Notes under the pieces: generated by a model
What the model saw: the letters and a program-made list of their open reading frames with translations, nothing else
Database searches by the model: none
Told to the model about the DNA's origin: nothing
Translations under genes and position numbers: made by a program
Part shown: piece after piece, positions 24,486 through 32,655 of the stretch
How the letters are laid out: each line of letters begins with the position of its first letter
Position numbering within the stretch: the stretch's first letter is position 1
Assembly (NCBI GenBank): GCA_030761205.1
Contig: JAULJL010000033.1
Coordinates: forward strand, 4,409,501-4,473,500
Direction of reading: 5' to 3'
Source: Fremontodendron californicum
Lineage: Eukaryota; Streptophyta; Magnoliopsida; Malvales; Malvaceae
Length of the DNA stretch: 64,000 bases

Positions 24486-25994
24486 TTGCAAACAATAAAG
24501 AATTTGAATCAAAATGCAGAAATTTATGAACTTTTCAAACAAGTTAAGATTAACATTCCTTTATTGGATGCAATCAAACAAGTTCCATCTTATGCTAAAC
24601 TTTTGAAGGACATGTGCACATTTAAAAGGAAACATAATGTACAAAAGAAAGCATTTCTGACGGAAAGTGTGAGCTCAATCATTCAGCACCTTACTCCACC
24701 AAAATTCAAAGATCCTAGATGTCCAACAATCTCATGCATCATTAGAAACACTAGAATAGAACGTGCATTGCTAGATCTTGGTGCTAGTGTTAATCTTTTG
24801 CCTTTTTCTGTTTATCAACAGTTAGGTTTAGGTGAACTCAAGGAAACACTTGTTACACTTCAACTAGCTGATCGTTCTGTAAAAATTCCTCGAGGGATAG
24901 TTGAAGATGTTTTGGTTCAAATTGATAATTTTTACTTCCCTGTTGATTTTATTGTTTTGGACACACATCCTGTTTCAAATCGAAATGTTCAAATTCCTGT
25001 TATATTAGGCCGTCCATTTCTTGCAACTTCTAATGCTCTGATAAATTGCAGGAATGGTATGTTGAACATTTCTTTTGGAAATATGACTTTAGAATTAAAT
25101 GTGTTCAACACTTGCAAGCAACCTGGTGATGATTCAGAAGTACATGAAGTGGATTTCATTGAAGAACTTGTTCATGAACATCTCACCACTACCACATTCC
25201 ATGATCCTTTAGAAGCTTATTTAATTGAATGTGAGTTTGATAATGCTTCAGAAATTTCACACACTGATTCTTTGTTAAATTCTTTTCAGGATAAGAATCG
25301 TTGGAAACAAAAGTTTGAGGAACTCCCATCACTCACAAATGTCACTGTACCATCAACTATTGAACCACCCAAGCTGGATTTAAAACCATTGCCATCCGAG
25401 CTAAAATATTCCTTTTTGGGAAAAATTCCTTCTCAATGGAGCCCCCAAGATAAAAGGAAGTTTCTGAATGAGGTAAAGAAGTTCTACTGGGATGACCCTT
25501 ACTTGTTCAAATATTGTCCTGATCAAATTTTTCGAAGATGCATTCCCGACAATGAGGTAAGTAGTGTAATTAAGTTTTGTCATTCCGAGGCATGTGGTGG
25601 TCATTTTTCATCAAAGAAAACTGCTGCAAAAATTTTACAGTGTGGATTTTACTGGCCAACTTTATTCAAAGATGCATATGAGAATTCTAAAATTCATAAA
25701 GAAAGAACTAAAGCCTTTCATGACAAGTTAATTTCAAGAAAAACATTTGATGTTGGGCAAAAAGTTCTACTTTATAATTCTAGACTTCACATATTTCCTG
25801 GTAAGTTGAGATCAAGATGGACTGGCCCATTTGTGGTTAAGAATGTGTATCATTATGGAGCAGTTGACATTGAGAATCCTCAAAATGGTAACGTATTCAA
25901 GGTAAATGGACAAAGACTCAAACTCTTTTTGGAAAATCATGTTACTCAAGAAGAGGTTGTTTTTCTTTCTGATCCTTGTTTTGAAAATAACTAG
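24486..25994 (+). CDS. Athila protease joined to integrase fragments; RT, RNase H and integrase core deleted in frame
   Basis: Open frame of 502 codons. Residues 1-80 are the Gag-protease linker (INIPLLDAIKQVPSYAKLL). The retropepsin follows, with LLDLGASVNLLP at 95-106 (active-site D97; DLG in place of DTG/DSG is normal in Athila) and VILGRPFLAT at 172-181. Residues 297-312 (LDLKPLPSELKYSFLG) are the lead-in to reverse transcriptase, but the frame jumps to the region before integrase (FYWDDPYLFKYCPDQIFRRC, 333-352). The first half of the integrase zinc finger follows (CHSEACGGH, YWPTLFKDAY), then a second jump at about 399 to the integrase C-terminus (VLLYNSRLHIFPGKLRSRW). The YxDD motif, RNase H, the second CxxC and the DDE core are all absent. 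Only protease could still work. The methionine start is arbitrary since the frame once continued from gag. Confidence 0.87.
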   Translation: MQTIKNLNQNAEIYELFKQVKINIPLLDAIKQVPSYAKLLKDMCTFKRKHNVQKKAFLTESVSSIIQHLTPPKFKDPRCPTISCIIRNTRIERALLDLGASVNLLPFSVYQQLGLGELKETLVTLQLADRSVKIPRGIVEDVLVQIDNFYFPVDFIVLDTHPVSNRNVQIPVILGRPFLATSNALINCRNGMLNISFGNMTLELNVFNTCKQPGDDSEVHEVDFIEELVHEHLTTTTFHDPLEAYLIECEFDNASEISHTDSLLNSFQDKNRWKQKFEELPSLTNVTVPSTIEPPKLDLKPLPSELKYSFLGKIPSQWSPQDKRKFLNEVKKFYWDDPYLFKYCPDQIFRRCIPDNEVSSVIKFCHSEACGGHFSSKKTAAKILQCGFYWPTLFKDAYENSKIHKERTKAFHDKLISRKTFDVGQKVLLYNSRLHIFPGKLRSRWTGPFVVKNVYHYGAVDIENPQNGNVFKVNGQRLKLFLENHVTQEEVVFLSDPCFENN

Positions 25995-26184
25995 ATGTAA
26001 ATATAATTTTTACTAATTTCCAAAAAAAAAAATAATAATAATAATAATAATACATTTTTTTTAACCCCGGTTAAATGGCGGATAACGGTACTCCGTGATT
26101 ATTTAAGTCGGTTCCATCAGCTACCCACAAAACTGATATTGTATATAAATTTCTCTTTCAATTTCTTTTTCATTTTTTTTCAAG
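25995..26184 (+). promoter_or_regulatory. Interval between pol and first cargo ORF: TATA-like box and acceptor-like tract
   Basis: After the pol stop come an A run and (AAT)n, then TATATAAAT at 26142-26150 and a pyrimidine tract (about 26150-26181) ending CAAG directly before ATG 26185. The tract plus AG looks like a 3' splice site, as used by env-like genes of related elements; the TATA-like box could alternatively be a promoter but leaves almost no leader. Confidence 0.4.
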
Positions 26185-26721
26185 ATGGATGATATTCTCA
26201 CAAGATTGCAGAAACGATTTCCTCCTTTTCCTCGAAATATTTTACTGAAGCTTTACCAAGTTCGATTTGAAAGATTAAGAATGCTTATGCACAAAGGGAT
26301 TCCTGAAGACATACGTTGGATAATTGAAGCCAAGGTACATGAAGATGAATATCTTCCTGTTTTGCATTTACCAGGTACAGGCAGAAGCACTTTTGCAAAG
26401 AAGCGACGAGCAAAGCGCATGAGTTCAAATTGCCACAAATGTGCACGATGGACGTGTAACGATAAATGTCGCTCTATTGGGATTCCGTCCTCTAATCGAG
26501 ATGATAAAATTGAATTCATTAAGGATGGACTGAGTAAGGAGAATTTGGATAATATCCAACTTTCTCTTGAGACGCATCCTAGTGGAGACGTACAAAGAGA
26601 CATTCTTGATTTATGGCCGCAATTCCAAAGGGAATGGCAACATCTTGGGAATCTGATGTTAAAAGACCCTGTTTGCCAGCTTGTAAGAAAACTGGATGGG
26701 AAGCATATCCTCGACTCATAG
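26185..26721 (+). CDS. Putative cargo ORF with viral-type basic/Cys nucleic-acid-binding motif (178 aa)
   Basis: Complete frame, ATG to TAG, directly downstream of pol in the position of an Athila env-like gene. The N-terminal 60 residues are helical-looking and charged. GRSTFAKKRRAKR (66-78) then forms a basic patch, followed by four cysteines, C83-x2-C86-x4-C91-x3-C95, and a segment with IGIPSSN and IEFIKDG (98-115). This order (GRSxxA, arginine-rich run, CxxC, C, C, then F/I-rich) resembles the small nucleic-acid-binding proteins encoded near the 3' end of betaflexivirid plant RNA viruses (carlavirus/vitivirus type), some of which suppress RNA silencing. That link is from recognition of the pattern, not a search. 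Residues 116-178 show nothing I recognise. No signal peptide or membrane segment. Undisturbed by stops, unlike gag. Confidence 0.6.
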   Translation: MDDILTRLQKRFPPFPRNILLKLYQVRFERLRMLMHKGIPEDIRWIIEAKVHEDEYLPVLHLPGTGRSTFAKKRRAKRMSSNCHKCARWTCNDKCRSIGIPSSNRDDKIEFIKDGLSKENLDNIQLSLETHPSGDVQRDILDLWPQFQREWQHLGNLMLKDPVCQLVRKLDGKHILDS

Positions 26722-27082
26722 AAGGCGTTTAAGCCGTTTCTGGACGTAAAATCAGAGGAAGATGTGAGCCACAATCACAACTACAATAAATGACTTCTCA
26801 ACTTTTGGTTTGATTTGCAATAACTTCATTTCGGTTTAATTTACGTGTTGTTCGATTTGTGTAATTATTTTCATTTTTTTTGCATTGGTCTTTTACGGTT
26901 GATTTTTCTTCTCTTTTTGATTTTCTTCCTGAAATCACGCAAAAATCTTTTGTTAGGTTAACATTTTCTTCTGACAGGTCAAATACACTTTCGAAGACAT
27001 TATTACTCTTGTCTGATTCATTACTCAGTCCTCTATATCTTACACCATGTACTCATTCTCTTTCAGGCACTTGAAAAAGAAA
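26722..27082 (+). other. Interval between the two cargo ORFs, acceptor-like end
   Basis: No gene. It is T-rich and ends in a pyrimidine-rich stretch with TCTCTTTCAG at 27057-27066, a good match to a plant 3' splice site, 16 bp before the LOG-like ATG. A second TTCTGACAG lies near 26970-26978. Confidence 0.4.
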
Positions 27083-27731
27083 ATGGAAAGTACTTCGTCC
27101 CAGCGCATTAAAAAAAATTTGTGTCTTTGGAGGTGCTTCTCCAGGGAAAAATAACATATTCGCTGATGAAGCCATAAGAGTTGGAGTAATACTTGCCCAA
27201 CAAAAGATCCAGTTGATTTATGGAGGCGGTAGTACGGGTTTAATGGGAGCAGTCGCTACAGCAGCACACGCCGAAGGAAGTCCAGTTCTAGGAATCGTGC
27301 CAAAACTATTCACAGGTTTTTGTGGACCTACCGTGGGTAAGGAAATACAAGTCTGGAGTATCCCTGAACGGATAACAATCATGTACCATTCTGCCGATGC
27401 ATTCATTGTTTTACCAGGAGGTCTGGGTACATTGGAAGAAATAGCTTGCGTGGCTTCTTGGTCATCTTTGGTCACAAATAAGAAACCCATTGGTTTGCTT
27501 AATATTAATGGTTATTTTAGTAATTTGCTTTCATATTTAGATAATGCTGTGGATAATGGATTCATGTTTTCAGAGGCAATGAGAACCATAATTTCTGCTA
27601 CAACCATTGAAGATTTACTCAAAAAGCTCCAAGCTTATGAGTATTTATCTGCTACGGTTGTTTCGCAAACGCTCGGAAAAAGAAAAAGAGATATGGACGA
27701 GCAAGGAGTGGATTGCACTCTGTCTTTGTGA
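27083..27731 (+). pseudogene. LOG-like cytokinin riboside 5'-monophosphate phosphoribohydrolase, intronless, one frameshift
   Basis: LOG enzymes release active cytokinin base from the nucleoside monophosphate in the cytosol. About 216 codons, the usual LOG length. Seen in order: CVFGGASPGK (27120-27149; most plant LOGs have CVFCGS), YGGGSTGLMG (27219-27248, phosphate binding), PERITIM (Arg kept, following Lys replaced), the catalytic PGGLGTLEE (27414-27440), and KPIGLLNINGYFSNLL. The tail KRKRDMDEQG is basic. From ATG 27083 the frame hits a stop early; the LOG frame is offset by one base and opens at 27075 without ATG. The switch falls in an A8 run (27110-27117), so a one-base A gain, an assembly error or slippage would explain it. 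Plant LOG genes normally have several introns; none is present here, suggesting capture from mRNA. Sequence is diverged from standard plant LOGs. Confidence 0.85.
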
Positions 27732-27851
27732 CATTATCTAACATTTTGTTTGTTGTGTCTCAGTTATAATAAGTGGTTAGCAACCTCTGCAGGTAATATC
27801 TCCTAAATTCTACCTTTAGTAGGGGGTAAGGGACATATTTTGCTAATTTTT

Positions 27852-27871
27852 AAAAAAAAAAAAAAAAAAAA
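27852..27871 (+). repeat. A20 tract 120 bp after the LOG-like stop
   Basis: Twenty A in a row, the longest homopolymer in the element. It could be the copied poly(A) tail of a captured mRNA and so the right edge of the cargo. A14 near 28871 shows that A runs alone are not proof. Confidence 0.45.
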
Positions 27872-29678
27872 TTTTGATGTGTTTTAAGCCATTTAGAAGT
27901 ATTCATTCTGAACAAGGTCTGAGTAAGGGAGACTTGAGACATACCTTGTCAGTTTGATTTTAATCTTTTTATGTTTACTTGTTAATTTTTGTTTAGTATT
28001 TTAGGATTATTTAGGTTGCATGAGTTTGTTTTGTTTTGAGTCTTAGTTATTCCTATTCTTATGTTATTAGTTTTTTTCTCTTACACATGATTCTTTCATT
28101 TGGGTTAATAGACTTACATTGAGGACAATGTAAGAATTAAGTGTGGGGGGAACGATTTAGGATTTCTTTTATTTTTGTCTACTATTTTTTTTATGAGTCT
28201 TTATTATTATTATTATTATTTTAATGTGTTCTAGTTCCTTTTTAATACAATGATGAGATATGAATTGCATAAGTCTAAAACAGATTTATTAGTGAGAAGA
28301 TTTTCATGAGAATTGAGCTTGATGTCAACCTTTTTATGAGCCAATGTTAATATGATATGTTGATTGAGAAAGAAGCATGTTTAGACTTAATCTGACTTGT
28401 ATAATCATCCTTGTGAGTTTTTGAGCCTATAATGATTGATGCATTATACAAATCAATCTAATTTCTTTCTTGAGTGCTCTTATGATTACATGATTCTCTA
28501 GAACTTGCTTTAAACCGTTTGAGACTATATTGATACATGTGACAACATGAATATGATAGAGGCATTAGGATTATAACCAGAGCCAAACAGCCATCCATTA
28601 TTAATGTTCTAAGAGAACATCCCCACTAGTGAGCCAATTTGAGCCTACATTAAATATGCTATTTTATTGGTAACCAGAACTTACACCTAGCCTAAATATA
28701 CTTATATCCTTACCCTTGTTCTAAAGATGGATTATATATTTTGAGACATATTGCAAAAACAAGGGATACTTTTTGAAAATTTGGGTTAGAACGAAAGATA
28801 AATGTGGGGGAGGAGAGAGGCAAAAGTCAAGAGAAAAAGAAAGGGATCATTGTCAAATACATTCCCATATTAAAAAAAAAAAAAAATCTTTTCTTGAACT
28901 TCTAGTTAAAGTAAAGAAAAAGATGTTACAAAGTTGGTTAGAATGAGCAAAGGCTCAACATGAATATTTAGCCTATGTTATTATGTGCTTTATAAGAGTT
29001 TTGAGAAGTTTTATTTGTATGATCTTATTATGTCTCTAAACTCTATGAACTCTTTGGAACCTTTGTGATATCTTTATCCTTTTGTTCTTTAACTACATTA
29101 TAACCCTTTGGCCCCATTACAACCTTGAAAAAAGACCTCTTGATTTATGAAGTTGTATGATCTATATAATGGAGAATAGGTGGACAAGCAAGCATATGGT
29201 AGAACTGTTTTCATGAGATTGATTGAGTGTAAACACTTTACCACTACTTTAAAGAGTGAAAATCACGAGAGTATAGTGAGAAGTTGAGATTAAGTTGAAT
29301 ATGCACTATTTTGATTGAAATATGTTATGTTAATATTGGCTTAACTCATTTATTTACATTCAAGCATGAATTTTTGTGAAATTCTTTGAGCTATTGATTA
29401 GTTATAAGACTTGTTCAAAGATTGTCTCTAATTTATATTGAAAGGATTAGGAGTAAATATTTTTAGTGTATGTAGTTTACTTATATTTTAGTTTTTCAAT
29501 GTTTGTGGGTATCGTTCTAGCAAACCCTCACGAGACTAAACTCGTCCACTAGGGACACCTAGGGGTTTAAAGGCTTGTGTCACATGCTAAGTGCCACCGT
29601 GATTTCCAACGAAAATGGATTAGATTAGATTTTCTTATTTTATTTTTTTTGAGTCGTTGCTAGGGACTAGCAACAATC
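27872..29678 (+). other. Athila 3' untranslated region
   Basis: About 1.8 kb without a supported gene. It contains an ATT microsatellite (28202-28222) and purine tracts at 28139-28150 and 28803-28820. Confidence 0.7.
28139..28150 (+). other. Internal polypurine-tract-like sequence of Athila
   Basis: AAGTGTGGGGGG, nearly the same as the tract next to the 3' LTR (29680-29690), about 1.5 kb upstream of it. Such extra copies occur in Athila relatives; here it may be a second plus-strand primer. Confidence 0.55.
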
Positions 29679-29692
29679 TAAGTGTGGGGGTG
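29679..29692 (+). other. Athila polypurine tract
   Basis: TAAGTGTGGGGGTG immediately before the 3' LTR start (TGATAACTC). Confidence 0.8.
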
Positions 29693-31196
29693 TGATAACT
29701 CGTATAATTATATAGTTCTTAGTTATGTTTTATTATTGTTTTGTGTCAAATACGAGTTATTATTGCTTAGTCTAATTGTGTTTATGATATTTTATATTTT
29801 TATGTAATTTGGTGTTTTTCACGAGTTTCTTTGAGTGATTTCAGATTACTAGGTTAAATCAACAATTAAGGGCAAATCCAGTTCAGTTCCAGTTCTGACA
29901 CCTTTTGCCATATCCGTTATATCTGGAGTTTCACTGAAGCAATAAGGCTGAATTATTTACAGTGCAAAGTTAAGAGGCATATCTATCTTTTTCATGTTTT
30001 ACACTTCTTGAAACGGAGTCGTTTTCCCTAGCGAAATCGACCATCAAGTTGGCTGATGTGCAATGACGTCTATGCTGACCTGTTTTGGTATTTTGACCAT
30101 ATCTTCCAATCCACATGAGGAAATGATCTGATTCCAACGGCTATGGATCCGTAACTGATAGGGGTATATTTTTCTAGAAGACCATTTGATCAGATCGAGC
30201 CTCCAACATTGACAAAATCGATCATCAAGCTGGCTGATCAGAATTGTCATACAATATGACGAAAATTGTTAGAAAAATGCACCCACCTATTATAACTACC
30301 TTTGAAATTTATAAAGCTTGTCTCTTGTCATTTAGCTCTCCAAAATGTGTATAAATAGAGGGCCTTGGATGAGCATCATTGTAGATTGGTAGGATATTAG
30401 CCATTGTAATAAAATTCTCTAAGTTTTCTTTTTCTTTCCTTTCTCTAGTTTTCTTTTTCTTTATTTACTTATGCTTCTTACATTTCTTTTCATTTTATTC
30501 ATATCTAGTATGTGTTGCTAATCATATTGTTGAGGTGATGAGGTGAAGCTCTTGGTAAATGCTAAGGTTAGTCTCTTAAACATGAGCTAAAATGAATCAT
30601 CATTTATAAACACTAGTATAGATAATATTTTCTTTTGGTTTAAAATCATACTTACAAAGTAGGGATCTTGATTCATTATTGACAAGGAAAATGGCACAGT
30701 AAATGCTTGGTTTCATAACCTTGATTTGTTGTAGACATATACCTTGGCATAAGGAATGCTTGGACTCTTTTTATGAGTTTTGAGGACACCAAATGAACAT
30801 AATATCATATGCTATGGACGTTGGACAATTTGGACTGAATTGCTAAACCTTCCGATTGGAACCTCCTTTATGTGTGGATTTCAATTGTGTAATAAAACAA
30901 GATTAATCTTAGCATAACACCAAGAGTGGATTCTCTAACCTCAACATCTTTTCTTATTGTTTTTTATATCTTGTTTAATTTCTTTTATGTTATTTTGTTT
31001 ATTTTGTTCTCTAATATCTTGTTTATCTTATTTTGTTGTTGATTCCCTAATATCTTGTTTACTTTCTTTGTCTTATATATTTATAAACTTATACTTACTA
31101 ATACGCTTCCCTGTGGTTCGACCTCGGACACCCGAGAATTTATTACTTGAACATAACTTGCACTTGGGTTTACAACTCTTAATTGAGTCTCCATCA
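29693..31196 (+). mobile_element. Athila 3' LTR (1504 bp)
   Basis: Same ends and length as the 5' LTR, with about 13 base differences, most of them in the first 650 bp. Its TATAAATAG is at 30350-30358. The low divergence makes this insertion recent relative to its neighbours. Confidence 0.93.
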
Positions 31197-31201
31197 ATAC
31201 T
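31197..31201 (+). repeat. Target site duplication ATACT, right copy
   Basis: Identical to 21247-21251. Removing the Athila element and one ATACT restores the copia LTR in line with copia copy 2. Confidence 0.9.
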
Positions 31202-32638
31202 CATGCGCTATCCGAGATATATGGTGAAAGAACCGTATTACACCGACAGGCTGGTTGCTGAAAGGTTTCTAAAAGGTCAAGCTGACTTCACAATAATATT
31301 TGGGTGGTCATGATGGGTTTCTAGATCTCGCTCATGATCTATGAAGATAGGTTAATGGGATTAACTTATGTTCATTGCCAACATATTGGGAACCTAGAGG
31401 GTCACACACATAAGGACAATAATGTATGGATTAAACATGGTATTCTATTAAGGTAAAACTTAATGGAATAAAAGATCTATGTTGAGGAATTAATAGAAGC
31501 GTGCAATTAAGATAGATTAAGACATAATTGAGATTTGAGAAATCCAAAGATGATGTCTTAATGAAATAAGAGGAATCGAGAAGTCTTGTAAAGACTAGAA
31601 TAGTCGACTTTGACATTTTGATGTACAAGGTGTAATTCGAATGACTATGCTATATTGGATTAATGTCATAAGATGATATTAATAGATTAATGTCCTGAAT
31701 TGTTCATAAGGAGAAAGAAATTTAATTGAGAATTAAATTACTTTTTCTTAGTAATTAATTTATCCAATAAAATATGCATGAGACATTAGAATGGGTCCAA
31801 AGGGACTATTCTAATTTAAGACTGTCTACTAAGGATAGTTGGCCCAACTTAAGGCTTTAAGATTGGTGGACCATTACTATATATTGGATAATATAAATGG
31901 GCCTATTGATCCATCTTGGAATTAAATTGTTTAAGCCCAAAGTGAATTAATGAAAATCTTGTGCAAGAAGCAACAGTGGCCGGCCAACTCTTAGGGAGAA
32001 GGATCAGGGTTTGCGCCTAGATATATATCAGATATACAGGCTATAGCTGCACCCCAGGTCTTTTATTCTACTTGAGATATTTTGATTTTTGCTTGAAAAA
32101 AGTTGGTTTCAAGAAGAGAACCTTACCCTTGCAAAAAGTTGATATCGCCACCTCCCTACGAGATTCCTTCTTGCCGCAAATCCCTTCTTTTTTGGTGTAT
32201 TCTTGCCGCTTCTCTTCCTTCTTGATTGAGATTGGCTTAGGGAGATTAACACCAAATATAGATCTTTTTATCGTGGTCTTAGGATCAACTTGCTAACACA
32301 AGTGAATCACCATACCTTAGAGAAGGATCCATCAGCTGTTCGTGTGGACTTGCTTTAGAGGAAGGACAAGTATGCTTCTTGTGATCTTGGTTGAATTGGA
32401 AGCTTTGTAGATCTTGGACTCAAATTCAACTTGCTATTTGGATCTGCAACTTAAGGTTACAATATCTTAAGTAGGTAACTTCTAAATGATATGGGGGATT
32501 TAATTGTTTTTGAACGCTATAAACCTATGCTAAATGCAAGCCTAAGATCCTGTTGTACTTCAGGTGCTTCTTTGTTTACTTTCGCTGCACTATATTGATT
32601 ACTTTGTTTAAGCATGATCCCCTAAGTAATTCCCAGCA
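31202..32638 (+). mobile_element. 5' LTR of copia copy 1, right part
   Basis: Continues the LTR split at 21251 and matches about 36123-37537 of copia copy 2, ending CCCAGCA before the primer site. Together the two parts give an LTR of about 2.24 kb (copy 2: 2219 bp). Confidence 0.85.
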
Positions 32639-32639
32639 G

Positions 32640-32655
32640 TGGTATCAGAGCCAAG
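32640..32655 (+). other. Primer binding site of copia copy 1 (initiator tRNA-Met)
   Basis: TGGTATCAGAGCCAAG, one base after the LTR end, is the standard plant copia primer site, complementary to the 3' end of initiator tRNA-Met. Confidence 0.88.

Larger units (their letters stand above)
21252..31196 (+). mobile_element. Athila-type Ty3/gypsy element with two LTRs and cargo ORFs (9945 bp)
   Basis: Order: LTR (21252-22755), tRNA-Asp primer site, gag (23034-24482, broken), a shortened pro-pol frame (24486-25994), two extra frames (26185-26721 and 27083-27731), untranslated region with purine tracts, and LTR (29693-31196). The LTRs are equal in length (1504 bp each) and differ at about 13 positions by my count. 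ATACT flanks both sides. Gag wording (TMRDYLQPTR, KPGMIALLPNFHGL) and the DLGAS protease are typical of Athila. Reverse transcriptase, RNase H and the integrase core are missing, so the element must have moved with enzymes from a relative. It sits inside the 5' LTR of copia copy 1. Confidence 0.92.
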
